DNA from: Sphingomonas sp. Root710
Lineage (GTDB): Bacteria > Pseudomonadota > Alphaproteobacteria > Sphingomonadales > Sphingomonadaceae
NCBI RefSeq assembly: GCF_001429065.1
Contig: NZ_LMIB01000018.1
Span: 21,532 to 85,531, forward strand
Length of the DNA stretch: 64,000 bases
Direction: 5' to 3'
Shown here: positions 44,329 to 53,206 of the stretch, in pieces
Layout of the letters: each line of letters opens with the position of its first letter
How positions within the stretch are numbered: the first letter of the stretch is position 1
The notes under the pieces: generated by a model
Database searches by the model: none
The model's input: only the letters and a program-made list of their open reading frames with translations
Told to the model about the DNA's origin: nothing
Made by a program: the position numbers and the translations under genes

Positions 44329-44946
44329 ATGACAGTATATTTGCATCAGGAAGACCTGCCCGAGGGCGTCCTCGCCGAAGGGCCGGTCGCGGTCGACACC
44401 GAGACCATGGGGCTGATCACCCCACGCGACCGGCTATGCCTCGTCCAGATTTCCGACGGCCGCGGCGACGAGCATCTCGTCCGCTTCGCCGCGGGCAGCG
44501 ACTATGCAGCGCCCAACCTGCGTGCCGTGCTCGCCGACCCCGCCCGGTTGAAACTCTACCATTTCGCGCGCTTCGATCTTGCCGCGATCAAGCATTATCT
44601 CGGCGTCGTCGCCGCCCCGGTCTACTGCACCAAGACCGCGTCGCGGCTGATCCGCACCTATACCGACCGCCACGGCCTGAAGGAGCTGGTCCGCGAACTC
44701 CTCGGCCAGGAAGTGTCGAAGCAGCAGCAGTCGTCCGACTGGGGCGCGTCAGACCTCTCCGAGGCGCAGAAGGATTATGCCGCGTCCGACGTGCGCTTCC
44801 TCCACGCGATGCGAAAGATCCTCGACGAGCGGCTGGTCCGCGAAGGCCGGATGGAGCTCGCCCAGGCCTGTTTCGACTTCCTGCCCGCGCGCGCCGAACT
44901 CGATCTCGCCGGCTGGCCGGAAATAGACATCTTCGCGCATGTTTGA
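44329..44946 (+). CDS. Short RNase D-type 3'-5' exonuclease
   Basis: A 205-residue DEDD-type exonuclease. The motifs are in order: VAVDTETMGL (Exo I), LYHFARFDLAAI (Exo II) and QKDYAASDVRFLHAM (Exo III with the catalytic Tyr, hence DEDDy). It lacks the HRDC domains of full-length RNase D, as in the short forms found next to lpt genes in alphaproteobacteria. Probable roles are tRNA or small-RNA 3' trimming. A repeat element separates it from lptC. Confidence 0.93.
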   Translation: MTVYLHQEDLPEGVLAEGPVAVDTETMGLITPRDRLCLVQISDGRGDEHLVRFAAGSDYAAPNLRAVLADPARLKLYHFARFDLAAIKHYLGVVAAPVYCTKTASRLIRTYTDRHGLKELVRELLGQEVSKQQQSSDWGASDLSEAQKDYAASDVRFLHAMRKILDERLVREGRMELAQACFDFLPARAELDLAGWPEIDIFAHV

Positions 44947-44970
44947 GGCGCGGGCGCAAACCACCACATC

Positions 44971-45061
44971 GTCATTCCCGCGAAAGCGGGAATCCATGGT
45001 CACGACCCGCATAAGGTTTGACCGCCCGCCGTCCGTGGATTCCCGCTTTCGCGGGAATGAC
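44971..45061 (+). repeat. GTCATTCCCGCG inverted-repeat element with a distinct interior
   Basis: The ends GTCATTCCCGCGAAAGCGGG and CCCGCTTTCGCGGGAATGAC are inverted repeats (about 29 bp including AATCCATGG / CCGTGGATT). Each end also folds on itself. The 33-nt interior differs from family A copies 1-3. It ends exactly 13 nt before the lptC ATG, directly in front of that gene's GGAGGGG. Confidence 0.88.
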
Positions 45062-45074
45062 GTGGAGGGGCGGC

Positions 45075-45743
45075 ATGTCTGAACTAGCCGATCGCGCTCG
45101 GACCGAGCGCCAGCTCTGGGCCGCGAGCGGAAGCAGCCATGATCGGCTGATCGCGATCCTGCGGCTCGTCCTGCCCGCCGCGATCGTCGCGCTGGTGATC
45201 CTCCTTGCGCTCGCCCCGCTCACCGTCGGCCGCGACATCAGCTTCGTCCTGTCGAAGGACAGCGTCGAGGTGGCGCGCGAGCGGATGCGCGTCACCTCGG
45301 CGACCTATCGGGGCGAGGACAGCAAGGGCCAGCCTTTCGAGCTGAGCGCGGGCTCGGCCGTCCAGGTCTCGTCGCGCGATCCGGTGGTCCGCCTCAAATC
45401 GCTCGCCGCCAAGATCCAGCTGGAGGACGGCCCCGCGCAGATCGACGCCGGCCAGGGCCGTTACGACATGGACAGCGAGAAGGTGGCGGTCGACGGCAAG
45501 GTGCTGTTCCACTCCGCCGACGGCTATCATATCGAAACCCGCGATGTCGGCATCGATCTGAAAACCCGGCAGGTGGCGAGCCAGGGCCGGGTCGACGGCC
45601 GGATGAACATCGGCACCTTCGCGGGCGACCGCTTCACCGCCGATCTCAACACGCGCGTTGTCGTGCTCGAAGGCCGCGCGCGCTTGCATATCGATCAGCG
45701 ACAGGCCAGAGCGGCGCGGACGAAGAGCGTTGGAGGACGGTAA
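45075..45743 (+). CDS. lptC: LPS export ABC transporter periplasmic protein LptC
   Basis: A 222-residue protein anchored by one N-terminal membrane helix (about residues 25-47, LVLPAAIVALVILLALAPL), with a periplasmic beta-jellyroll domain containing PFELSAGSAVQVS and the VSSQGRVDG-like repeats of the OstA/LptC fold. It bridges LptB2FG to LptA in lipopolysaccharide transport. ATG at 45075 has GGAGGGG upstream; an earlier in-frame start lies in the repeat. It is 1 bp from lptA. Confidence 0.9.
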   Translation: MSELADRARTERQLWAASGSSHDRLIAILRLVLPAAIVALVILLALAPLTVGRDISFVLSKDSVEVARERMRVTSATYRGEDSKGQPFELSAGSAVQVSSRDPVVRLKSLAAKIQLEDGPAQIDAGQGRYDMDSEKVAVDGKVLFHSADGYHIETRDVGIDLKTRQVASQGRVDGRMNIGTFAGDRFTADLNTRVVVLEGRARLHIDQRQARAARTKSVGGR

Positions 45744-45744
45744 G

Positions 45745-46293
45745 ATGCGGCGTGCGGTGCTGGCGAAATCGCTGCTGGGTGCGATCATCGCCGGGTCGGC
45801 CTGCGCCGCGGGCGCGCAGGCGGTCTCCTCGCTCAAGAATCACAATTCGAACGCCCCGGTCGATTTCGCTGCCGACCGGATCGAGCTGCAGGACCGTGCC
45901 GACCGCGCGGTGCTGACCGGCAATGTCGAGGTGAAGCAGGGCAATATGACGCTGCGCGCCAGCCGCGTCACCGTCGCCTACAGCTCGGCGGGGCAGACCG
46001 AAGTCACCCGGCTCGATGCCTCGGGCGGGGTCACGCTGACCAGCGCCACCGAGACCGCGCGCGCGCAGTTCGGCATCTACGACCTGCGCAGCCGCCTCGT
46101 CACCCTGATCGGCGGCGTCGTGCTGTCGCGCGGCGGCAAGGGCGAAACGCGCGGCAACCGCCTGGTGCTCAACATGAACACCGGCTTCGCGACGCTGGAC
46201 GGCGGCTCGGTCGGCGGCAGCGGCAGCGGCGGCGGGCGCGTCACCGGCCGCTTCACGCCGCCACCCCGCGCGCAGGGCCCATCCAAGAACTGA
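45745..46293 (+). CDS. lptA: LPS transport periplasmic bridge protein LptA
   Basis: A 182-residue protein with an N-terminal signal peptide (cleavage near AAGAQA, about residue 25). The mature part has the LptA/OstA beta-taco pattern NAPVDFAADRIELQDRADRA, VLTGNVEVKQGN and MTLRASRVTVAY. The C-terminus becomes Gly/Ser/Pro-rich (SVGGSGSGGG). It forms the periplasmic filament carrying LPS between LptC and LptD. GGAGGA lies seven bases before the ATG, in the lptC-lptA-lptB cluster. Confidence 0.92.
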   Translation: MRRAVLAKSLLGAIIAGSACAAGAQAVSSLKNHNSNAPVDFAADRIELQDRADRAVLTGNVEVKQGNMTLRASRVTVAYSSAGQTEVTRLDASGGVTLTSATETARAQFGIYDLRSRLVTLIGGVVLSRGGKGETRGNRLVLNMNTGFATLDGGSVGGSGSGGGRVTGRFTPPPRAQGPSKN

Positions 46294-46441
46294 ACGCGCG
46301 TCGCCGTCGCGAATCGATCCGGCGGACTGTCGCTTTTCAGCGACTTGCTACAGCAAAAATCGCCATGCACGAAGCTTGCCAGTTTCCATGGCGGCGTGCC
46401 TTCGCTAATCAGGACGCATCGCAAGCCTTGGACGATACCGC

Positions 46442-47218
46442 ATGAACGACACCGCAACTCTTCAGCGCCCGAGCGGTCCGGACGGCCCCGTGGCGGTGCG
46501 CGGTCTGTCGGTCGTGTCGATCGCCAAGACCTATGACAAGCGGCAGGTGCTGAGCGACATCTCGCTCGACGTTGCGCGCGGCGAGGTCGTCGGACTGCTC
46601 GGCCCCAACGGCGCGGGCAAGACGACCTGCTTCTATTCGGTGATGGGGCTGGTCCGTCCCGACGCCGGCCGCATCCTGCTCGACGGCGACGACATCACCA
46701 CCTTGCCGATGTATCGGCGCGCGATCCTGGGCCTCGGCTATCTGCCGCAGGAGACCTCGATCTTCCGCGGCCTCACCGTCAGCCAGAATATCCTGGCGGT
46801 GCTCGAACTGGTCGAACCCGACAAGGCGCAGCGCGCCGAGCGGCTCGACGCGCTGCTCGCCGAATTCCACCTGACCCATCTGCGCGACTCGGCGGCGATG
46901 TCGCTGTCGGGCGGCGAGCGCCGCCGCTGCGAGATCGCCCGCGCGCTGGCCGCCGATCCGTCGATCATGCTGCTCGACGAGCCCTTCGCGGGCATCGACC
47001 CCATCTCGATCGCCGACATCCGCGATCTGGTCCGCGACCTCAAAAGCCGCGACATCGGCGTGCTGATCACCGACCATAATGTCCGGGAGACGCTCGACAT
47101 CGTCGATCGCGCCTGCATCATCTATGACGGCAAGGTGCTGTTCCAGGGCAGTCCCGAGGCGCTGGTCGCCGACCCGAACGTCCGCCGCCTCTATCTGGGC
47201 GAGGGCTTCTCGCTCTGA
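46442..47218 (+). CDS. lptB: LPS export ABC transporter ATPase LptB
   Basis: A 258-residue ABC ATPase that powers LPS extraction with LptFG. Walker A is LLGPNGAGKTTCFY, the Q-loop region is YLPQETSIFRGL, the signature is LSGGERRRCEIARAL, Walker B is IMLLDEPFAGIDP, and the switch His is in LITDHNVRETL. These are the hallmarks of LptB rather than a generic transporter. A 148-bp gap after lptA, without recognisable features, may carry its own promoter. rpoN follows, as in many Proteobacteria. Confidence 0.96.
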   Translation: MNDTATLQRPSGPDGPVAVRGLSVVSIAKTYDKRQVLSDISLDVARGEVVGLLGPNGAGKTTCFYSVMGLVRPDAGRILLDGDDITTLPMYRRAILGLGYLPQETSIFRGLTVSQNILAVLELVEPDKAQRAERLDALLAEFHLTHLRDSAAMSLSGGERRRCEIARALAADPSIMLLDEPFAGIDPISIADIRDLVRDLKSRDIGVLITDHNVRETLDIVDRACIIYDGKVLFQGSPEALVADPNVRRLYLGEGFSL

Positions 47219-47244
47219 ACCTTATGCGACGCCCCCTCTCAGCC

Positions 47245-47373
47245 GTCATGCTGAACGTGTTTCAGCATCCACTCAGCCGAGCGGGCGAAGCAAGAGAGAT
47301 GGGCGAACTCGCCGCTGGAGCGTCCAGCATCGGATTTGCCGGCCGGTGGATGCTGAAACACGTTCAGCATGAC
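47245..47373 (+). repeat. Dispersed inverted-repeat element, family B copy 2
   Basis: It begins GTCATGCTGAACGTGTTTCAG and ends CTGAAACACGTTCAGCATGAC, which are perfect inverted repeats, with a 75-80 bp interior holding CCACTCAGC and GGTGGATG. It matches the design of the 9484-9614 element. It fills the lptB-rpoN gap and ends 29 nt before the rpoN ATG. Confidence 0.85.
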
Positions 47374-47402
47374 GCCGTGACAAGCGCGGCCGCCTGACCG
47401 CG

Positions 47403-48917
47403 ATGGCGCTGGGCCCTCGCCTCGACCTCAGGCAAAGCCAGTCGCTCGTCATGACGCCGCAGCTCCAGCAGGCGATCAAGCTGCTGGCGCTCTCCAACCT
47501 CGAGGTGGAAGCCTTCATTGCCGAGGAGATCGAGAAAAACCCGTTGCTTGAAGGCACGGGCACCGAAGCGACCGACAGCGAGCCGCGCGACGGCGGCGAC
47601 GATGACGGTCTCGATGCCGATGGCTTCGACGATTTCGACGCCGAGCCCACGGCGGACCGGCTGATCGAGGCGGGCGACGCACAGGCCGACGCCCCGCTCG
47701 ACGCCGATTATGATGCCGAGACCTTTCACCATGACAGCGCCGCCGACAGCGCGCGGGGCATGGATGGCGGGCTGGGCCTTGACGGGCCCGGCGGCGGATC
47801 GGAGGAAGCGCCGGATCTCGACGCCTTCGCCGCCGCATCAATCTCGCTGCACGAGCACCTGACCGCGCAGGCGGGCGAACTTCTGTCGGGCGCGGATCTC
47901 GTCATCGCGGCACAGCTGATCGATATGATCGACGAGGCCGGCTATTTCGAGGGCGAGACCTTCGACGTCGCCCAGCGGCTCGACGTGCCGTTGTTCCATG
48001 TCGAACGCGTGCTGGGCGTGATCCAAGGGATGGATCCGAGCGGGGTGGGCGCGCGCAACCTGGCCGAGTGCATCGCGATCCAGGCGAAGGAGGCCGACCG
48101 CTACGATCCGGCGATGGCCACGCTGATCGGCAATCTCGACCTGCTCGCGCGCGGCGCCATCCCGCAGCTCCGCCGCCTGTGCGGGGTCGACGAGGAAGAC
48201 ATGGCCGACATGATCCAGGAGCTGCGCGGCTATGATCCAAAGCCGGGCCTGCGCTTCGGCGGCGAGCCGCCCGCCCCGGTGGTCCCCGACATATTCATCG
48301 CGCGCACCGCCAATGGCTGGGCGATCGAGCTCAATTCGGCGACGCTGCCGCGCCTGCTGGTCAACCGGGCCTATTATGCCGAACTGTCGAGCGGCCCGCA
48401 GGACAAGAGCAGCAAGGCATGGCTCAGCGAATGCCTCGCTTCCGCCAACTGGCTGATCAAGGCGCTCGACCAGCGCGCGCGAACGATCGTCAAGGTCGCG
48501 CGCGAGATCGTCAAGCAGCAGGAGGCGTTCTTCCTCCATGGCGTCGAACATCTCAGGCCGCTGACGCTGAAGGCCGTCGCCGACGCGATCGGGATGCACG
48601 AATCGACGATCAGCCGGGTGACGTCGAACAAATATCTGATGTGCGAGCGCGGCCTCCACGAGCTCAAATATTTCTTCACCAGCGGGGTCGCGGGGACCGA
48701 TGGCGGTGACGCGGTTTCGGCCGAGACGGTGAAGAGCCAGATCGCCAAGCTGATCGCCGCCGAAGGCGACGACATCTTGTCCGACGACAAGCTGGTCGAC
48801 CTGCTCAAGGAGAAGGGTTTCGATCTCGCCCGGCGCACCGTCGCCAAATATCGCGAGGCGATCGGGCTTGGATCATCGGTGCAGCGGCGGCGGCAACGGG
48901 CGATGAAGGCAGCTTAG
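47403..48917 (+). CDS. rpoN: RNA polymerase sigma-54 factor
   Basis: A 504-residue alternative sigma factor. Region I is the Gln/Leu-rich start LRQSQSLVMTPQLQQAIKLL; an acidic region II follows at about 45-130 (DGGDDDGLDADGFDDFDAE). The core-binding and DNA-binding domains come next, ending in a helix-turn-helix (IGMHESTISRVTSNKYL) and the RpoN box RRTVAKYREAIG. It directs enhancer-dependent promoters. No clear Shine-Dalgarno sequence is visible. Its stop overlaps the convergent small gene by four bases. Confidence 0.96.
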   Translation: MALGPRLDLRQSQSLVMTPQLQQAIKLLALSNLEVEAFIAEEIEKNPLLEGTGTEATDSEPRDGGDDDGLDADGFDDFDAEPTADRLIEAGDAQADAPLDADYDAETFHHDSAADSARGMDGGLGLDGPGGGSEEAPDLDAFAAASISLHEHLTAQAGELLSGADLVIAAQLIDMIDEAGYFEGETFDVAQRLDVPLFHVERVLGVIQGMDPSGVGARNLAECIAIQAKEADRYDPAMATLIGNLDLLARGAIPQLRRLCGVDEEDMADMIQELRGYDPKPGLRFGGEPPAPVVPDIFIARTANGWAIELNSATLPRLLVNRAYYAELSSGPQDKSSKAWLSECLASANWLIKALDQRARTIVKVAREIVKQQEAFFLHGVEHLRPLTLKAVADAIGMHESTISRVTSNKYLMCERGLHELKYFFTSGVAGTDGGDAVSAETVKSQIAKLIAAEGDDILSDDKLVDLLKEKGFDLARRTVAKYREAIGLGSSVQRRRQRAMKAA

Positions 48918-49126
48918 GATTTGCCAGGCCGTTCGCGTGTGACCAGCGAGGGATTGGTCCCTTTCGGAATCGTCGCGACAAATCGATCGCCGCACCACAT
49001 GTCGCAGTCGACCTGCTCGCGGCGAAGCGCCAATAGCGCCAAGGCTTCGGCATCGTCGTCCGCCTCGAAATCGAGGCGGTCGATGATGCTGTCGCCGTCC
49101 ATCAGGAACACGAAATAGCGCGCCAC
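48914..49126 (-). CDS. Small acidic protein of unknown function
   Basis: A 70-residue protein starting at GTG 49126. It begins with a hydrophobic strand (ARYFVFLMDGDSIIDRL), then an acidic helix EADDDAEALALLALRREQ and a Cys-Trp-Cys-rich DCDMWCGDRFVATIPKG. I do not recognise the family; small proteins of this shape are common in sphingomonads. Its 3' end overlaps the rpoN stop and it lies downstream of the next minus-strand gene. Confidence 0.6.
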   Translation of the reverse strand: MARYFVFLMDGDSIIDRLDFEADDDAEALALLALRREQVDCDMWCGDRFVATIPKGTNPSLVTRERPGKS

Positions 49127-49147
49127 CGTTCGTCCGTGCGCCGTGCT

Positions 49148-49612
49148 TCAGAGATTGAGCTTCCCCGGCCGGTAATCGACCGGACAGGGCGACACGGGCA
49201 ACGCCCGGGCGGAGCCGGCGAGCGGCAGAGAGGCCGACACGCCGTTGGTGAAACTGATGTCGAGCCGGTTGCCGGCACGGACCGCTTGCCACAATTCGGC
49301 GAACGCCTGCGCATTCGCCTTGCTTTTGGTCTCCATCAGCCCATTGCCATTGCTGCGCATCACGATCGTGCGGTTGGCGGCGCGGAAGCCGATCGGGCTG
49401 TCGGATGGCGCGATCACGCCCTTGACCGTGACCGAGACGTCGGCGCCCCGGCCATCTGGGCAGGCAATGATCATATTGGTGCCAGCGCCGCCGATCGTGC
49501 CGACGGTGTAGCGTGTTATTCCGGGGTCGGGATCTGCCGACCAGCGGGTCGGCAGCGCCATTATCGGCACCGATACCACCACCGCGGCCAGAACAGCCCA
49601 AGCCGCTTTCAT
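49148..49612 (-). CDS. Exported protein of unknown function
   Basis: A 154-residue protein with an N-terminal hydrophobic signal (AAWAVLAAVVVSVPIMALP) and a predicted periplasmic domain of about 130 residues with two cysteines (IIACPDGRG, SPCPVDYRP) that could form a disulfide. I recognise no family. It is followed 21 bp later by the small acidic gene on the same strand and preceded by nupC. Confidence 0.7.
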   Translation of the reverse strand: MKAAWAVLAAVVVSVPIMALPTRWSADPDPGITRYTVGTIGGAGTNMIIACPDGRGADVSVTVKGVIAPSDSPIGFRAANRTIVMRSNGNGLMETKSKANAQAFAELWQAVRAGNRLDISFTNGVSASLPLAGSARALPVSPCPVDYRPGKLNL

Positions 49613-49676
49613 CGTTTCGCTCTCAGAGTGATCATGACCCCTGAACGCACGGAAAGCGATTTGGTGTCCCGAAGAA

Positions 49677-50942
49677 TCAGAGCGGGATCATCAGCCCCGC
49701 CAGCGCCGCCGACATCAGGTTGGCAAGGCTTCCCGCGATCAGCGCCTTGATGCCCAGCCGGGCGATCATCGGGCGCTGGTTGGGCGCAAGGCTGCCCGCC
49801 GCCGCCATCTGGATCGCGATCGACGAGAAATTGGCGAAGCCACACAGCGCGAAGGTGATCACCGCGACACTGTGGGCGTTGAGCGTGTCCTTGATCTGGC
49901 CGAGGTGGATATAGGCGACGAACTCGTTGAGCGCGACCTTCTCGCCGAATAGTCCGCCCGCCACCTGCGCCTGATCCCAGGGGATGTTGAGCAGGAACAT
50001 CACCGGCGCGAAGACGAAACCCAGCAATTGCTGGAAGCTGAGCGACGGATAGCCGAACCAGCCGCCGACCCCGCCGAGCAGCCCGTTGGCGAGCGCGACC
50101 AGGCCGACGAAGGCGAGCACCATCGCGCCGACCGCGACCGCGATCTTGACCCCGGTCTGCGCGCCCATCGCAGCGGCCATGATGATGTTGTCGGGGCGCT
50201 CTCCGGCTTCATGCGCCTCCGCCACCGCGATCACCCCGTCGCCGCCGGGCGCGTCGCCCAAGGGCAGTTCGCCATCGGCGGCGCGCGGATCGGGCATGAT
50301 GATCTTGGCCATCAGCAGCGCGCCCGGCGCCGACATGAAGCTGGCGGCGAGCAGCAGATCGATGCTGATCCCCATCGCCGCATAAGCCGCGAGGATCGTC
50401 CCCGCGACGCCCGCCATGCCCGACGTCATCACCGCGAACAGCTGGTGCGGCTTGAGCCCGGCCAGATAGGGGCGGATCACCAGCGGAGATTCGCTTTGCC
50501 CGACGAAGATGTTCGCCGCCGCGCACAGCGATTCGACCTTGGAGACTCCGGTCACCTTCTCGATCGCGCCGCCGACCCAGCGGATCACGAACTGCATGAT
50601 GCCCAGATAATAGAGGATCGAGACGAGCGAGGCGAAGAAGATGATCACCGGCAGCGCCGCCAGCGCGAAGCTCGTGCCCCCGATCTCGGGCCTGACCAGC
50701 GGTCCGAACAGGAAATCGGTGCCCGCCTGGGCATAGCCGAGCAGGCTCGAAACCCCTGCCGACGCCCCCGCCAGCGCAGCGCGGCCCCAGGGCACGTAGA
50801 GGACCAGCAGCGCTATCCCGGCCTGCAGGCCGAAGGCCGCCCCGACGACGCGCAGCCGGATCGCCTTGCGATCGGACGACAACGCCACCGCCACGAGCAG
50901 GATCAGCGCTATGCCGGCGAGGCCGGTCAGCAATTTCGTCAT
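49677..50942 (-). CDS. nupC: Concentrative nucleoside transporter (CNT/NupC family)
   Basis: A 421-residue inner-membrane protein with about eight to ten helices plus re-entrant loops. The CNT signatures are present: [35 protein letters not shown] and the C-terminal [16 protein letters not shown]. It imports nucleosides with sodium or protons. The start at 50942 begins [16 protein letters not shown]; an upstream extension lacks family character. It is divergent from a queuosine-precursor transporter, both handling nucleobase-like compounds. Confidence 0.94.
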   Translation of the reverse strand: MTKLLTGLAGIALILLVAVALSSDRKAIRLRVVGAAFGLQAGIALLVLYVPWGRAALAGASAGVSSLLGYAQAGTDFLFGPLVRPEIGGTSFALAALPVIIFFASLVSILYYLGIMQFVIRWVGGAIEKVTGVSKVESLCAAANIFVGQSESPLVIRPYLAGLKPHQLFAVMTSGMAGVAGTILAAYAAMGISIDLLLAASFMSAPGALLMAKIIMPDPRAADGELPLGDAPGGDGVIAVAEAHEAGERPDNIIMAAAMGAQTGVKIAVAVGAMVLAFVGLVALANGLLGGVGGWFGYPSLSFQQLLGFVFAPVMFLLNIPWDQAQVAGGLFGEKVALNEFVAYIHLGQIKDTLNAHSVAVITFALCGFANFSSIAIQMAAAGSLAPNQRPMIARLGIKALIAGSLANLMSAALAGLMIPL

Positions 50943-51046
50943 CGGGAAGCAATCCTCGGCGGCGGCCCAAAGCCATAGCTTGCAGCGCGCCGGGGGGCGG
51001 TCAAGCGCCTCTTTCGCGCCGCTTCGAAAGCCGATAGCAACAGGCC

Positions 51047-51709
51047 ATGCAGACACCGCCCGCCCGCCCGCCAGCGAACCCGATAGCCAGCCGCTCGCTG
51101 TTCATCTTCTCGCTCTTCTATGGTGGCATGGTCTGCGTCGCGGGGGTTCTGGGCGTGAAGCAGGTCGCGCTGGGTCCGCTCGCGGTCGAAGCAGGGATCT
51201 TCGCCTTCCTGCTGCTCGTCGTGATGGCGAGCGCGATCGCCGAACTCCATGGCCGCGCGACGGCGGACGCGCTGGTCCGCTGGGGCTTCCTGCCGCTGAT
51301 CGCGTCGGCGCTGCTGATCCAGCTGGTGCTGGCGCTGCCTACCGATCCGGGAATGTATCCGCCCGCGGTCGACGCCTTTCCGATCGTCGTCGGGCAAGGT
51401 GCGCGGATGATGGTCGCCGGACTGATCTCCTACGGCCTGTCGCAGACGCTCAACGTTCTGATCTTCGACCGGCTGCGCGGCAGCGGCGCGGGCCGCTTCG
51501 TGTGGCTGCGCGGCATGGTCGCCAGCGTGGTGAGCCAAATACTCGATACGCTGTTGTTCATCACCATCAGCTTCTACGGCGAACGCGAGATCATCGGCCT
51601 GATGACGGGCCAGATGATGACGAAAATCGTCCTGTCGGTGGTCCTGGTACCGCCGCTGATCACCGCCTTCGTCGCGGTCGGCAGAAAGCTGGACGCGCCG
51701 CGCCCCTGA
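51047..51709 (+). CDS. yhhQ: Queuosine precursor transporter (YhhQ/VUT family)
   Basis: A 220-residue membrane protein with about six helices of the YhhQ (DUF165, VUT) family. It shows [20 protein letters not shown], a conserved acidic [13 protein letters not shown] near residue 65 and [16 protein letters not shown]. It imports preQ0/preQ1 or queuine for tRNA modification. It is divergent from nupC with 104 bp between starts and lies 56 bp before argB in the same direction. Confidence 0.92.
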   Translation: MQTPPARPPANPIASRSLFIFSLFYGGMVCVAGVLGVKQVALGPLAVEAGIFAFLLLVVMASAIAELHGRATADALVRWGFLPLIASALLIQLVLALPTDPGMYPPAVDAFPIVVGQGARMMVAGLISYGLSQTLNVLIFDRLRGSGAGRFVWLRGMVASVVSQILDTLLFITISFYGEREIIGLMTGQMMTKIVLSVVLVPPLITAFVAVGRKLDAPRP

Positions 51710-51765
51710 TCCATCGCCCGATCCACTGGTTGTCGCGGGTCTCGCGAATCGCTAAGGGGCCGCGC

Positions 51766-52671
51766 ATGTCGACCGATCACAACCTCGATCCCGTCCTGCT
51801 CGCCAAGGCGGAGACCCTCACCGAAGCGCTGCCCTATATGCAGCGCTATGCGGGCGAGACCTTCGTCGTGAAATATGGCGGTCATGCGATGGGCGATCCC
51901 GAGCTTGCCCGCGATTTCGCCGAGGATATCGTCCTGCTGAAAGCGGTGGGAATCAATCCGGTCGTCGTCCATGGCGGCGGTCCGCAGATCGGCCGGATGC
52001 TGAAGACGCTGGGCGTCGAGAGCAGCTTCGTCGACGGCCTGCGCGTCACCGACGCCGAGACGGCGAAGGTCGCCGAAATGGTCCTGTGCGGATCGATCAA
52101 CAAGGAGATCGTCTCCTGGATCGCGCAGGCCGGCGGCCGCGCGGTCGGCGTGTCGGGCAAGGACGGCCGGATGGTCGTGGCAGAGAAGGTCCGCCGCACC
52201 CGCCGCGATCCCGACAGCAATATCGAGCAGGTCGTCGACCTGGGCTTCGTCGGCGAACCCGCCGACATCGACCGGCGGGTGATCGACACCATCTCCAAAT
52301 CGGGCATGATCCCGGTGATCGCGCCGATCGCGATCGGCGAGGACGGCCACACCTACAATGTCAACGCCGACACCATGGCGGGCGCGATCGCGATCGCGCT
52401 AGGGGCGGCGCGCCTGTTCCTGCTGACCGACGTTGCCGGCGTGCTCAACAAGGAAAAGCAGCTGATCCGCGACCTGACCCCGAGCCAGATCGCCACGCTG
52501 CGCGAGGACGGCACGATCCAGGGCGGCATGATCCCCAAGCTCGAGACCTGCGTCCACGCTGTCGAAGGCGGTGTCGACGCAGCGGTCATCCTCGACGGCC
52601 AGGTGCCGCACGCGATGCTGATCGAGGCCTTCACCAAGCGTGGCGCCGGCACGCTGGTCTGGGCGGATTAA
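51766..52671 (+). CDS. argB: Acetylglutamate kinase
   Basis: A 301-residue amino-acid kinase for the second step of arginine synthesis. It shows the glycine-rich [12 protein letters not shown], the phosphate-binding [21 protein letters not shown] and the C-terminal [20 protein letters not shown]. The extended N-terminus (about 20 residues before the kinase core) resembles arginine-inhibited forms (inference). AAGGGG lies six bases before the ATG. A palindromic repeat lies in the 232-bp gap after it. Confidence 0.96.
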   Translation: MSTDHNLDPVLLAKAETLTEALPYMQRYAGETFVVKYGGHAMGDPELARDFAEDIVLLKAVGINPVVVHGGGPQIGRMLKTLGVESSFVDGLRVTDAETAKVAEMVLCGSINKEIVSWIAQAGGRAVGVSGKDGRMVVAEKVRRTRRDPDSNIEQVVDLGFVGEPADIDRRVIDTISKSGMIPVIAPIAIGEDGHTYNVNADTMAGAIAIALGAARLFLLTDVAGVLNKEKQLIRDLTPSQIATLREDGTIQGGMIPKLETCVHAVEGGVDAAVILDGQVPHAMLIEAFTKRGAGTLVWAD

Positions 52672-52720
52672 GGGATAAACGCGACTTTCCCTGTTCCCGC
52701 TCACCCTGGGGAGAGGCTGC

Positions 52721-52780
52721 GCTTGTCGAAGCCTCGTCTCGAAGGGCCTACGGATCCTTCGAGACGCCATTTCGCCAAGC
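52721..52780 (+). repeat. Palindromic dispersed repeat, family E
   Basis: A perfect 11-bp stem (CGTCTCGAAGG 52735-52745, CCTTCGAGACG 52756-52766) is enclosed by looser outer arms GCTTGTCGAAGC and TTCGCCAAGC. It lies between argB and yggT. The rest of that gap (52672-52903) shows no gene. Confidence 0.7.
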
Positions 52781-52903
52781 TCAATGGCTCCTCAGGACGA
52801 GCGGAGAGTCGATACGGCCGGACGGCGCAATTGATACGGTCACGTCATTGCTCGTAGCGCGTCGGGCTACTACATCGGCGCTCTCACTCTCGAAGGGCTC
52901 CTG

Positions 52904-53206
52904 ATGCTTCTCCTTCTTCTGCAGATCGCCGACCTGCTGCTGGGCGTGCTGCGCTGGATCATCATCATCCAGGCGATCATGTCGTGGCTGGTCGCGTTCA
53001 ACGTGATCAACACCTACAACGACTTCGTCCGCCAGGTCCTCTATGCGCTCGACAAGATCACCGAGCCGATCTACCGGCCGATCCGCAAGGTGATGCCCGA
53101 TTTCGGGCAGCTCGACCTGTCGCCGCTGGTCGCGCTGCTGCTGATCATCATCCTGCAGATGGTGCTGGGTCACGCCATGGCGCAGGTGATGGCGGCGGGC
53201 GTCTGA
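52904..53206 (+). CDS. yggT: YggT family membrane protein
   Basis: A 100-residue protein with two membrane helices, near residues 1-30 and 75-97, and the conserved linker ITEPIYRPIRKVMPDFGQLDLSPL between them. The YggT family is implicated in osmotic tolerance and, in some bacteria, in division-site or thylakoid organisation. It is the first gene of a tightly overlapping set with DUF167 and folD; GAAGG lies about eight bases before the ATG. Confidence 0.95.
   Translation: MLLLLLQIADLLLGVLRWIIIIQAIMSWLVAFNVINTYNDFVRQVLYALDKITEPIYRPIRKVMPDFGQLDLSPLVALLLIIILQMVLGHAMAQVMAAGV

Noticed and set aside
45018..45074. N-terminal extension of LptC read through the repeat
   Set aside because: It translates as repeat-derived sequence (WIPAFAGMT type) that appears at many loci; GGAGGGG before ATG 45075 marks the real start.
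49136..49750. 204-codon plus-strand frame opposite the exported protein gene
   Set aside because: The opposite strand has a proper signal peptide and start; this frame has no recognisable features.
50866..51765. Long upstream extension of the argB frame
   Set aside because: It runs through the nupC start and yhhQ in another frame; AAGGGG before ATG 51766 and the family N-terminus fix the start.
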